The position numbers and the translations under genes were made by a program. Shown here in pieces: positions 9,034-16,738 of a DNA stretch of 64,000 bases. This stretch comes from Paracholeplasma morum. GTDB lineage: Bacteria; Bacillota_I; Bacilli_A; Acholeplasmatales; UBA5453. The stretch covers positions 1 to 64,000 of the forward strand of contig NZ_JAFBBG010000006.1 of assembly GCF_016907055.1 (NCBI RefSeq). Direction: 5' to 3'. The notes under the pieces were generated by a model, which worked only from the letters and a program-made list of their open reading frames with translations, was not told the DNA's origin and did not search any database. Position 1 is the stretch's first letter; each line of letters opens with the position of its first letter.

Positions 9034-9056
9034 TTTTCCACCATATTTGTGGATAA
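9034..9056. promoter_or_regulatory. Inverted pair of DnaA-box-like sites upstream of polA
   Basis: TTTTCCAC (9034-9041, plus) faces GTGGATAA (9049-9056), and the second reads TTATCCACA on the minus strand, a perfect consensus DnaA box (9048-9056). The half-sites differ at one base. The pair sits immediately upstream of the polA operon -10, where DnaA binding could regulate replication genes. Binding is inferred from sequence alone. Confidence 0.5.
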
Positions 9057-9062
9057 CTAAGG

Positions 9063-9097
9063 AAAAAGGCCAGTTAACCTTAGAATCTGAACTGGCC
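9063..9097 (-). terminator. Terminator of the ftsY-ylxM-ffh operon, overlapping the ffh stop
   Basis: GGCCAGTT (minus reading of 9090-9097) pairs with AACTGGCC (9068-9075) and is followed by TTTTT. The ffh TAA at 9080-9082 lies in the loop. Confidence 0.88.
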
Positions 9098-10483
9098 TTT
9101 ATTTTTACCTTTACCTTTTTTTACTTTTTGTTGAGGCATAAGTTTATTTGGGTTTGATTGAATGCTAGATAAATCTTTTTCATTCATCTTGCTCATTTGT
9201 TTAGCCATGGCTTTTTGTTGATCAAGCGCTTGTCTTAAACGGTTTAGATCTGAGACTTCCATCCCAGCACCTTTCGCGATTCGTGAACGTCTTCTGCTTG
9301 AATCGTCCACCAGTTTCGGATTACGTCTTTCTTCTTCGGTCATTGAATGAATTAAGACGCTCATTTTTTCAAACTGTTTGTCATCGACATTATTGATGGC
9401 TTCTTTATATTTGCCCATTCCTGGGATAAATCCTAAGATTTTAGAAATGCTACCCATGCGTTTAATCATCTTAAACTGTTTGAGTAAATCGTTATAGTTG
9501 TAAGTACCACTCATGAGTTTTTCCATCATTCCCATGGCTTCATCTTCATCGATGTTTTGGGTTGCGGATTCAATTAAGGTAAGCATATCTCCCATACCCA
9601 AAATACGGCTTGCCATACGTTCAGGGTGGAAGACTTCAAAGGCATCCATCTTTTCACCGTTTGAGGCAAACTTAATCGGAATTTGTGAGATTTCTCTAAT
9701 GGATAAGGCGGCACCCCCACGGGTATCCCCATCCAGTTTGGTTATGATGGCACCGGTTGTATTTAGCTGTTCATGGAAGCTTTGAGCAACACTCGCTGCG
9801 ACTTGGCCAGTCATCGCATCCACAGTTAGTAAGATTTCATCTGGTTTGGCAATTTCTTTGACATCGATGAGTTCTTGCATCATTTCTTTATCGATATTGA
9901 GTCTACCTGCAGTATCGATAATAACGACATCGAACTGATTGGCTTGAGCATGTTTTAACCCGTTTTTAACAATAGTTTGAGCCTTGATTAAACCTTCTTC
10001 ATAAACAAATATATCCAATTGTTTACCTAGTGTTACCAATTGGTCAATCGCGGCTGGACGGTATATGTCAGCAGCAATAAACATCACTTTTTTCTTCTCA
10101 GTTTTACGAATGAAAGCACCCATTTTACCAATGGCAGTGGTTTTCCCTGACCCTTGTAACCCAACGGTCATAATAACGGTCATTCCATTGACTTTATATG
10201 AAATACCTTCTGTTTCATCTCCCATAATACGTTTGAGTTCGTCAAATACGATTTTAACGACTTGTTGCCCAGGATTTAACCCAGATAGTATTTTTTGACC
10301 CAGTGCTTTTTCTTTAACATTGTTGGTAAATTGTCTAATTACTTTTAAGTTAACATCGGCTTCTAATAAGGAGAGTCTAACTTCTCTCATCATCTCATCG
10401 ATGTCTGTTTCATTAAGTTTTCCTTTGCCTGTGATACGGCGCATAGCCATCTGCAGGCGACTGCTTAAGCTGTCAAATGCCAT
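9080..10483 (-). CDS. ffh: Signal recognition particle GTPase Ffh
   Basis: Protein subunit of the SRP, which targets nascent membrane and secreted proteins to FtsY and SecYEG. The 467-residue protein has an N domain (about 1-85), a G domain with GLQGSGKTTAIGK, DTAGRLNID and TKLDGDTRGG, and a methionine-rich M domain (from about 310) with GMGDMLTLIE and the RNA-binding SRRRSRIAKGAG segment. The C-terminal tail is basic and Gly/Lys-rich. Its ATG overlaps the ylxM TAA by one base (TAATG). Confidence 0.97.
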   Translation of the reverse strand: MAFDSLSSRLQMAMRRITGKGKLNETDIDEMMREVRLSLLEADVNLKVIRQFTNNVKEKALGQKILSGLNPGQQVVKIVFDELKRIMGDETEGISYKVNGMTVIMTVGLQGSGKTTAIGKMGAFIRKTEKKKVMFIAADIYRPAAIDQLVTLGKQLDIFVYEEGLIKAQTIVKNGLKHAQANQFDVVIIDTAGRLNIDKEMMQELIDVKEIAKPDEILLTVDAMTGQVAASVAQSFHEQLNTTGAIITKLDGDTRGGAALSIREISQIPIKFASNGEKMDAFEVFHPERMASRILGMGDMLTLIESATQNIDEDEAMGMMEKLMSGTYNYNDLLKQFKMIKRMGSISKILGFIPGMGKYKEAINNVDDKQFEKMSVLIHSMTEEERRNPKLVDDSSRRRSRIAKGAGMEVSDLNRLRQALDQQKAMAKQMSKMNEKDLSSIQSNPNKLMPQQKVKKGKGKNKGQFRF

Positions 10484-10800
10484 TAATTATCATCCATTTC
10501 TCTAAGTTTAAGTATCCATGATTCATCGTGTGATTCTAGATAGTTCTCAATCAGTTTCATTCTGAGTTGTTTTTTCTCTAATAGTTTTAAGGTTATTTCA
10601 TAGTTTTCTAAGTGTTCGCTTGCTTTCTTCAGTTGATCAAACACTGCATTTCTACTGACTTGATAGTCTTCTGCAATTTCAGCAAAAGAGTAGTCATTCA
10701 CATAGTATGCGACAAAGTAATCTCTTTGTTTTTCGGTTAGGAGGCACCCATATAGTTGGAACAATTGGTTTAATCGTTCATTCTTATCAAGTGTATCCAT
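10483..10800 (-). CDS. ylxM: SRP-associated helix-turn-helix protein YlxM
   Basis: Small (105-residue) YlxM/p13-family protein, normally encoded beside ffh and thought to modulate SRP (family knowledge). The sequence has a sigma-70 region-4-like helix-turn-helix: LLTEKQRDYFVAYYVNDYSFAEIA followed by a recognition-helix segment VSRNAVFDQLKK. Earlier in-frame start codons exist inside ftsY; I chose ATG 10800 because GGAGA precedes it, it lies one base after the ftsY stop, and the protein then has family length. Confidence 0.9.
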   Translation of the reverse strand: MDTLDKNERLNQLFQLYGCLLTEKQRDYFVAYYVNDYSFAEIAEDYQVSRNAVFDQLKKASEHLENYEITLKLLEKKQLRMKLIENYLESHDESWILKLREMDDN

Positions 10801-10801
10801 G

Positions 10802-11761
10802 TTAGTCTCCGAAGAAATCTCTGAATAACCCATATATGTAATCTTCGATATCAAAGAGTACTAAGTCTTCTATTTTTTCACCTAAACCAACGTATTTGAT
10901 TGGTAGTTTATATAAATGTCTAATCGCTAGTACAATTCCACCTTTAGCAGACCCGTCAAGCTTAGTTAAAATAACCCCAGTAACCTGAGTAGATTCATTA
11001 AATACTTCTGCTTGTTTTAATCCGTTTTGACCTGTGGTTGCATCAATAACTAGTAATGTTTCTTTTGGTCCACCAGAAACTTCTCTTTCAATGACTCTTC
11101 GCATTTTTGAAAGTTCAGCCATTAAGTTGGTTTTGTTTTGAAGGCGTCCTGCTGTATCACATAACACCACATCATAGTGTTCCTTTTTAGCTTTAACCAG
11201 TGCATCATATATAACACTAGAAGGATCTGTTCCTGGGGCTTTACCAAAAAAATCCACCCCTGCACGTTTTGCCCAAACATTAAGTTGTTCAATCGCACCA
11301 GCTCTAAAGGTGTCACCGGCAACAACCAATACTTTCTTCTTATCGTTTTTGAGTTGATAAGCCAATTTACCAATGGAAGTTGTCTTACCTACCCCATTAA
11401 CCCCAACAAATAAATAAACGTTTAGTTCGCCTGGTTCATAGTTTAAATCAGCGATCACAATTTCATCTTGTAAGTAAACATTAAAAAGCTCGTCTACGAT
11501 AGTTTCTTCAAGATCCTTAGGTTCAACGATTTGTTTGGTTTTAATAACTTTTCTTAAGGTATCCATAAAGTCTAAGACGGTTTCTACCCCAATATCAGCT
11601 TGGATAAATATTTCTTCCAACTCCATGAAAAAATCTTCATCTATGGTTGGGTTAGATTGTAATAGTTTTCTTAGGCTACCAAGGGTTTCTCTAGACTTGT
11701 GTAGACCTAAAGTGTATTTTTCGTTTTTCTTTTTAGAAAATAAATTTTTAAAAAATCCCAT
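10802..11761 (-). CDS. ftsY: SRP receptor GTPase FtsY
   Basis: Membrane-docking receptor for SRP. The 319-residue protein has the NG architecture: GVNGVGKTTSIGK (P-loop), DTAGRLQNK and TKLDGSAKGG. The N-terminal acidic A domain is nearly absent; only a short basic start MGFFKNLFSKKKN precedes the N domain, as in many Gram-positive FtsY proteins that bind lipid through this amphipathic end. First gene of ftsY-ylxM-ffh, with an AGGAG ribosome site. Confidence 0.96.
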   Translation of the reverse strand: MGFFKNLFSKKKNEKYTLGLHKSRETLGSLRKLLQSNPTIDEDFFMELEEIFIQADIGVETVLDFMDTLRKVIKTKQIVEPKDLEETIVDELFNVYLQDEIVIADLNYEPGELNVYLFVGVNGVGKTTSIGKLAYQLKNDKKKVLVVAGDTFRAGAIEQLNVWAKRAGVDFFGKAPGTDPSSVIYDALVKAKKEHYDVVLCDTAGRLQNKTNLMAELSKMRRVIEREVSGGPKETLLVIDATTGQNGLKQAEVFNESTQVTGVILTKLDGSAKGGIVLAIRHLYKLPIKYVGLGEKIEDLVLFDIEDYIYGLFRDFFGD

Positions 11762-11781
11762 ACGCTCAACTCCTAAAAAAT

Positions 11782-11790
11782 ATTATAACA
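11782..11790 (-). promoter_or_regulatory. Extended -10 promoter of the SRP operon
   Basis: Minus-strand TGTTATAAT about 20 bases before ftsY; no convincing -35 hexamer. Confidence 0.7.
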
Positions 11791-11820
11791 TAAAGGGGCT
11801 ATTTTAATACTACTGAAGTC

Positions 11821-11845
11821 AAAAAAAGGGCAAATCCTATTGCCC
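11821..11845 (-). terminator. Terminator of tpx
   Basis: GGGCAA (11840-11845, minus) pairs with TTGCCC (11828-11833) and is followed by seven T residues. Confidence 0.88.
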
Positions 11846-11854
11846 TGTTTCATT

Positions 11855-12349
11855 TTACTTCAAATTGTTTAAGAAATTGAAAAGATTCTCATAATTTGGA
11901 TGTTCACTCATTTCGTCTAGATACTCTAAGTAAACAATTTCTCTTTTCTCATTTAGTACGAATACACTTCTTGCAAGCAATCTTAGTTCTTCGATTAATA
12001 CCCCATATTTCATCGCGAAATCTAGGTTTCTGTGGTCAGATAATGTGATGATATTGTCTAACCCTTCTGCCCCACACCATCTCTTTTGAGCAAATGGTAA
12101 GTCGTTTGAAATGGTTAGGACAACCATATCTTTATATGAAGCAAGTTGTTCATTAATGGTTCTCGTTTGAAGTGAACATACCCCAGTATCCAAAGATGGT
12201 ACCACGTTTAAAACAACGTATTTTTGTTTGAATGAATCTAAAGAAACCATTTCTAAGTTTGTGTTTAGTGCGCTAAAGTTCGGTGCAACTTCGTGTGTTT
12301 TTTTAACTGTACCTAATACAGTAATTGGTGAGTGTTTAAATGTTTTCAT
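11855..12349 (-). CDS. tpx: Thiol peroxidase
   Basis: Peroxiredoxin that reduces H2O2 and organic peroxides using thioredoxin. The 164-residue protein has the peroxidatic Cys58 in PSLDTGVCSLQTR and the resolving Cys92 in RWCGAEGLDN, the atypical two-Cys arrangement of the Tpx family. The start MKTFKHSPIT at 12349 has GGAGG at 12356-12360; an upstream in-frame codon at 12400 would lie within the promoter and is rejected. Monocistronic. With sodA at the right edge it indicates oxygen-stress defence. Confidence 0.95.
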   Translation of the reverse strand: MKTFKHSPITVLGTVKKTHEVAPNFSALNTNLEMVSLDSFKQKYVVLNVVPSLDTGVCSLQTRTINEQLASYKDMVVLTISNDLPFAQKRWCGAEGLDNIITLSDHRNLDFAMKYGVLIEELRLLARSVFVLNEKREIVYLEYLDEMSEHPNYENLFNFLNNLK

Positions 12350-12371
12350 GAAAAGCCTCCTATATAACTTA

Positions 12372-12400
12372 ATTATAGTTTTACACGTATGAAAAATCAA
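12372..12400 (-). promoter_or_regulatory. Promoter of tpx
   Basis: Minus-strand TTGATT (12395-12400), 17-base spacer, TATAAT (12372-12377). Confidence 0.75.
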
Positions 12401-12441
12401 AAGATACGTCTTATCTACACAATTAGGTATTGTCTAGATAG

Positions 12442-12472
12442 AAAAAACACCGACTATTATTCTAGTTCGGTG
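12442..12472 (-). terminator. Terminator of topA, containing its stop codon
   Basis: CACCGA (minus reading of 12467-12472) pairs with TCGGTG (12448-12453), followed by a TTTTTT run. The topA stop (12457-12459) is in the loop. Confidence 0.85.
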
Positions 12473-14265
12473 CCTTTAACTTCAATATTTTCTGTGTGTT
12501 TACATTTAGGGAAATTAGAACATCCAATGAATTCGCCTTTTTTCCATTGACGAATTACAAGCGGTGCCCCGCAAAGTGGACAGTCTTTACCGGCAAGGGT
12601 AGGTTGTGCTTTGATCATTTCTGAATCGGCTTTATCAACCATCTTAATGAATTTGTGATAAAACTCTTGTAAGAACTCATCGCTCTTGTATTCTCCCATG
12701 GATATTTCATCCAATACTTCTTCCATCTTCTTAGTATAACTTGTATTAATTACACTAGAGAAGAATAAATCCAATTGTTCTGAGGTTAGTTTGCCTTGGT
12801 CGGTTGGAACAAGTGCTTTTTGTTTTTTCTCAACATATTTTCTTGCTAATAATGTACGGTTGGTTTCAGCATACGTGGAAGGTCTACCAATACCAAACTC
12901 TTCTAAATCTTTAATAAGGGTCGCTTCTGTGTATCTGGCTTTTGGCTTAGTATAAAGAAGTTCATGATCAAGAGATACTGCGGTAATCTCTGTATTAGGT
13001 TCAATTTCAATGAACGTATCTAGTTTTTCTTTGTAGTCAGGGGTTGCTTTATGATATCCAAGGAAATGGAGTTTAGATCCACCATAAGTGAAAGTCTCAC
13101 CATGGTTAGATAGAACAATTTGTTGTTCATCATAAATGGCATCGGCCATCAATGATTGAATCGTACGCTTGTAGATTAATTCATAGACTTTATATTGCGC
13201 ATCTGACAAGTATGATTTAAGTGATTCAGGTGTTCTTTCTATGGATGTTGGTCTAATGGCTTCATGCGCGTCTTGAGCGTTTTCTTTTTGTTTAAATTTG
13301 ACTTTACCGACGTATTCTTTGCCATATTCTTTCTCAATAAACTTCATTGTATCATTGACAAATTGCACGTTTAAACGGTTTGAGTCGGTTCTCATATAGG
13401 TGATTAACCCTGTGATCTCTTTATTGATTTCGATACCTTCATATAAGTCTTGAGCGTGTTTCATCACTTGTGAGGCGGACATTCCAAGGCGGTTAATGCC
13501 ATCTTGTTGGAAAGTTGAAGTTACATATGGTAGCCCTGCTGGACGTGTTCTCTTACGATAAATCACTTCATCGACAGTAAAAGGCCCATCGATGTGGGAT
13601 AAGATTTCATTAAGTTTTGCCTCACTTGAAATGCCTTTATTCTTATTTAATGAGTGTTCTGCAATAAATTTAGGAAACACAGCCTTTAATAAATAATAAG
13701 GTTCCGGAATAAAAGCTTCTATTTCTTTTTCTAAATCTACAATCATTTTGAGTGCAACACTTTGAACTCTACCTGCAGATTTGGACTTTATTTTTCTTTG
13801 AAGCAGTGGCGATAACTTAAAGCCAATGATACGGTCCAAAATACGTCTTGTTTCTTGTGATTTCACAAGGTTCATATTGATGGTAGTTGGGTTCTGAATT
13901 GCCTCAGTAACCGCTTGTTTGGTAACTTCATTAAAAGTGATTCGGTTTTTATCTTCTAAATCCAGTCCTAATACATCTGCTAAGTGCCATGCAATAGCTT
14001 CCCCTTCTCTATCCGGGTCGGTTGCAAGCAATACTTTGTTGCCTTTGGTCTTTTTGATTAATTCCTTAACGATTGTTTGGTGTTTTTTGTCTACTTTATA
14101 GGTAGCTTTAAATCCGTTTTCTACATCTACCCCTAAACCACCTTTACCTTGCTTACTAAGTTCTCTAATGTGACCTACTGAAGCATCGACAATATAAGAG
14201 TCTCCTAAATATTGTTGGATGGTACGTGTTTTAGCTGGTGATTCTACAATGATAACAGTTTTCAT
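12457..14265 (-). CDS. topA: DNA topoisomerase I
   Basis: Type IA topoisomerase that relaxes negative supercoils. The 602-residue protein has an N-terminal Toprim domain (IVESPAKTRTIQQYLG; LLATDPDREGEAI), the catalytic Tyr in GLITYMRTDSNR and GRPSTYAETNRTL. Only one C-terminal zinc ribbon is present (CPLC and CSNFPKC pairs near 565-590), so it is shorter than the usual 690-residue Bacilli enzyme, which has more C-terminal zinc repeats. Start ATG 14265 has a GAAGTGG ribosome site. Own promoter and terminator. Confidence 0.96.
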   Translation of the reverse strand: MKTVIIVESPAKTRTIQQYLGDSYIVDASVGHIRELSKQGKGGLGVDVENGFKATYKVDKKHQTIVKELIKKTKGNKVLLATDPDREGEAIAWHLADVLGLDLEDKNRITFNEVTKQAVTEAIQNPTTINMNLVKSQETRRILDRIIGFKLSPLLQRKIKSKSAGRVQSVALKMIVDLEKEIEAFIPEPYYLLKAVFPKFIAEHSLNKNKGISSEAKLNEILSHIDGPFTVDEVIYRKRTRPAGLPYVTSTFQQDGINRLGMSASQVMKHAQDLYEGIEINKEITGLITYMRTDSNRLNVQFVNDTMKFIEKEYGKEYVGKVKFKQKENAQDAHEAIRPTSIERTPESLKSYLSDAQYKVYELIYKRTIQSLMADAIYDEQQIVLSNHGETFTYGGSKLHFLGYHKATPDYKEKLDTFIEIEPNTEITAVSLDHELLYTKPKARYTEATLIKDLEEFGIGRPSTYAETNRTLLARKYVEKKQKALVPTDQGKLTSEQLDLFFSSVINTSYTKKMEEVLDEISMGEYKSDEFLQEFYHKFIKMVDKADSEMIKAQPTLAGKDCPLCGAPLVIRQWKKGEFIGCSNFPKCKHTENIEVKGTELE

Positions 14266-14291
14266 TTAATCCACTTCTTTCACTTTCTATA

Positions 14292-14320
14292 ATTATATAT
14301 ATCGAGTTTTCGCATGTCAA
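14292..14320 (-). promoter_or_regulatory. Consensus promoter of topA
   Basis: Minus-strand TTGACA (14315-14320), 17-base spacer, TATAAT (14292-14297): a perfect sigma-70-type promoter. The remaining intergenic DNA (14321-14423) is very A+T-rich and shows no gene. Confidence 0.88.
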
Positions 14321-14417
14321 GTTAAAAGTCACGAAGGCTTTTAATATATATTCTTATATAATATATATGTTTTTTTCCCCATTTTTCCTTTATTTATATA
14401 AGGCGTATTTTCACAAT

Positions 14418-14471
14418 AAAAAACCTCTTGAATTCAGGTTATGATGCCTAAATGATTTCAAGAGGTTTTTT
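14418..14471. terminator. Terminator after rnhB, symmetric
   Basis: CCTCTTGAA (14424-14432) and TTCAAGAGG (14457-14465) form a 9-bp stem with a long loop, flanked by an A run on one side and a T run on the other. It serves rnhB on the minus strand. Confidence 0.8.
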
Positions 14472-15106
14472 TATTTTGTGAGTTTGTTATTTAGTAATAG
14501 TGATTTAATCGGTTCGTAACTCTTACGATGAATTGGCGTAATGCCGTGTTTATGAATAGCTTCAATGTGTGATTTGGTCGGATACCCCATGTGTTTTTTA
14601 AACCCATACTGAGGGTAGTATTCGTCCATCATAATCATGTAATCATCTCGGGTCACTTTCGCGATGATGGATGCGGCTGCAATCGAAGCACTCTTTTGAT
14701 CGCCTTTTATGATAGATAAGGTAGGAATCATTAACTCTTCTTCAAGCATCATTGCATCTGCAAGAATGTAGTCTGGTTTGATTTCAAGACTTTTAATTGC
14801 TGATATCATTGCTTCTTTTGAAGCCCTATATATATTAATAAGATCAATTTCTTGAGGAGAGACAACGGCAATCCCAATTGCTAAGGATTTTTTCTTAATC
14901 TCAGGAATTAACGCACGTCTTTTTTTATCGGTTAATTTCTTAGAATCGTCAACACCAATAATTCGTTCACCTTTTTTTAAGATGACTGCACAGGCGACTA
15001 CTGGACCAGCCAGTGGGCCCCTGCCAGCTTCATCGGTACCAGCAATATAAGTAACCCCTTGTTGATAAAGGGATTCTTCATACTCATATAGATTGAAATC
15101 TGTCAA
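14471..15106 (-). CDS. rnhB: Ribonuclease HII
   Basis: Removes RNA from RNA-DNA hybrids and single ribonucleotides from DNA. The protein (211 residues) has the catalytic signature GTDEAGRGPLAGPV and the further acidic residue in YILADAMML; ASIIAKVTRDDYM is also conserved. The start is a TTG at 15106: GGAGGGG lies eight bases before it, inside the end of rbgA, and gives MTDFNLYEYE. An alternative TTG five codons upstream would overlap this ribosome site. The gene overlaps the 3' end of rbgA by 23 bases, the common rbgA-rnhB pairing. Confidence 0.93.
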   Translation of the reverse strand: MTDFNLYEYEESLYQQGVTYIAGTDEAGRGPLAGPVVACAVILKKGERIIGVDDSKKLTDKKRRALIPEIKKKSLAIGIAVVSPQEIDLINIYRASKEAMISAIKSLEIKPDYILADAMMLEEELMIPTLSIIKGDQKSASIAAASIIAKVTRDDYMIMMDEYYPQYGFKKHMGYPTKSHIEAIHKHGITPIHRKSYEPIKSLLLNNKLTK

Positions 15107-15935
15107 AAGTAACCCCTCCAAATTGACCTTCTCTCAAATCTTTAAGCAATAGATCATAGACTAAATCGTAGTTAACCTCGTTGCCTTTCATTAAGGCCCC
15201 ACGTTTTCTACCGATTGCATCCAGTGTTTGAACGAAATCATCCACATCTGTTAAATTGTATCTTGCTTTATAAGCTTCAAGGTAATAAGTCTTTAAGAAA
15301 TTGTGAGCGTATAAACAAACCGCATCTGAAGGTAAAATCGTATCTTTAATTGCACCACTTAATGCTAAGTGATAGCCTGTTTTTTCATCATCAAATTTAG
15401 GCCACAATACCCCTGGGGTATCTAGTAGTTCAAAGTCATTGCTGATTTTAACCCACTGTTGAGATTTGGTAACGCCAGGTAGGTTGCCCGTCTTAGTTGC
15501 TTTACGTTTGGATAATGTATTAATTAAAGTGGATTTCCCCACATTAGGAATTCCAATAATCATCGTCCTAATCGCTCGAGGTAAAATGCCTTTACTGCGC
15601 TCTTTTTCGATTTTATCTTTCAGAATCAAATCGGTAGTTTGGCGAAGTTTTTGAATGTTTTTCCCCGTAATCGCGTCAATCTTTAATCCAACCAATCCTT
15701 TGTTTGCATAAAAGCTCAACCATTTATCCAGTTCTTTTTGATCTGCTAAACTTGACTTATTAAATAGGATTAGAGCTGGTTTCTTTTCGATAATTTCTAG
15801 AATTTTAGGATTCATTGACGATTCTGGAAGTCTTGCATCAACTAAAATGAATACGATATCAACTAGTTTTAAATTGGCCTTAATTTCTCTTAAGGCTTTG
15901 ACCATGTGTCCTGGAAACCACTGTACTTGTTTCAT
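15084..15935 (-). CDS. rbgA: Ribosome biogenesis GTPase RbgA (YlqF)
   Basis: Circularly permuted GTPase required for late 50S subunit assembly. The G motifs appear in permuted order: G4 FNKSSLAD first, then G1 GIPNVGKSTLIN, then G3 LLDTPGVLWP. The start MKQVQWFPGHMVKAL is highly typical; 283 residues is family length. Its ATG overlaps the lepB TGA (ATGA). Confidence 0.96.
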   Translation of the reverse strand: MKQVQWFPGHMVKALREIKANLKLVDIVFILVDARLPESSMNPKILEIIEKKPALILFNKSSLADQKELDKWLSFYANKGLVGLKIDAITGKNIQKLRQTTDLILKDKIEKERSKGILPRAIRTMIIGIPNVGKSTLINTLSKRKATKTGNLPGVTKSQQWVKISNDFELLDTPGVLWPKFDDEKTGYHLALSGAIKDTILPSDAVCLYAHNFLKTYYLEAYKARYNLTDVDDFVQTLDAIGRKRGALMKGNEVNYDLVYDLLLKDLREGQFGGVTFDRFQSI

Positions 15936-16738
15936 TTGACACCTCCGAAATCTGGATAGAACCTAAAAATTACTTTTGCCAATATGTCTTCTTCATGGAT
16001 AAACCCAATGGTTCTTGAATCATGTGAGTTAGCAGTGTTATCTCCTAGTACAAAGTAATACCCTTCAGGGATAATTTGTTCTTCCATCGATGTAATGATT
16101 TCTAATAATGCAGTCGCATAGTTGTTAGGAACATTTTGAACGACTGTGCCATTGATAATTAAGTCATTTGCCCCGTTAATTGTGATGGTGTCACCAGGTA
16201 GCCCAACAACTCGCTTAACATAATGGGTGTTATCCCCGCCTTCATAATTTTCCTCGTTCATATAAATTACGGCGATGTCATTGCGATGTGGGGTATAGTC
16301 AAACTGAAATACGATTAAGCGGTCGCTATCATTCAGGGTTGGATGCATAGAAGATTGATTGACTTCTGCTGTGACAAAATAATAGGTGGTGACGTGAAAA
16401 ATAATTAGGACACTAATAGCGATAAAAGTAAATAAATCAGCAAACTTAAAACGGCTATATGAGGTCTTTAAATTGGCTTTTTCTTTATCTAGTAACGTAA
16501 CACAAGTTATGGATGCTAAAAGTAATAGTCCACTTAGAATCACCAATAAAATCTTTTGATTTTGTGAGGAGAAGGTTCTTTCACCTCTTACAAGATATAC
16601 TAAACTAAGGCCAGTGACGATTGCGCTAACAATCGCTAAAGATAACCACTTAAAAAGCCTTTTTTGTTTTAGGCTTTTAAGTGCTAATTCTTGATTTTCT
16701 CCTGTTTCTAATGCGGTAATAATATCTTTTATTTTCAT
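15932..16738 (-). CDS. lepB: Signal peptidase I with three N-terminal membrane segments
   Basis: Cleaves Sec signal peptides outside the membrane. The catalytic serine is Ser130 in QSSMHPT and the general base is Lys175 in THYVKRVVGLPGD; GDNTANSHDSR is the conserved box E. Unlike the one-membrane-segment Bacillus SipS, the 268-residue protein has about 100 extra N-terminal residues with hydrophobic segments near 31-50, 62-82 and 100-121. It lies between ftsK and rbgA with ATGA overlaps at both ends. Confidence 0.93.
   Translation of the reverse strand: MKIKDIITALETGENQELALKSLKQKRLFKWLSLAIVSAIVTGLSLVYLVRGERTFSSQNQKILLVILSGLLLLASITCVTLLDKEKANLKTSYSRFKFADLFTFIAISVLIIFHVTTYYFVTAEVNQSSMHPTLNDSDRLIVFQFDYTPHRNDIAVIYMNEENYEGGDNTHYVKRVVGLPGDTITINGANDLIINGTVVQNVPNNYATALLEIITSMEEQIIPEGYYFVLGDNTANSHDSRTIGFIHEEDILAKVIFRFYPDFGGVK

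Noticed and set aside
14326-14372. Alternating AT stretch upstream of topA as a special site or origin
   Set aside because: Only A+T richness; no DnaA boxes or repeats beyond chance in this composition.
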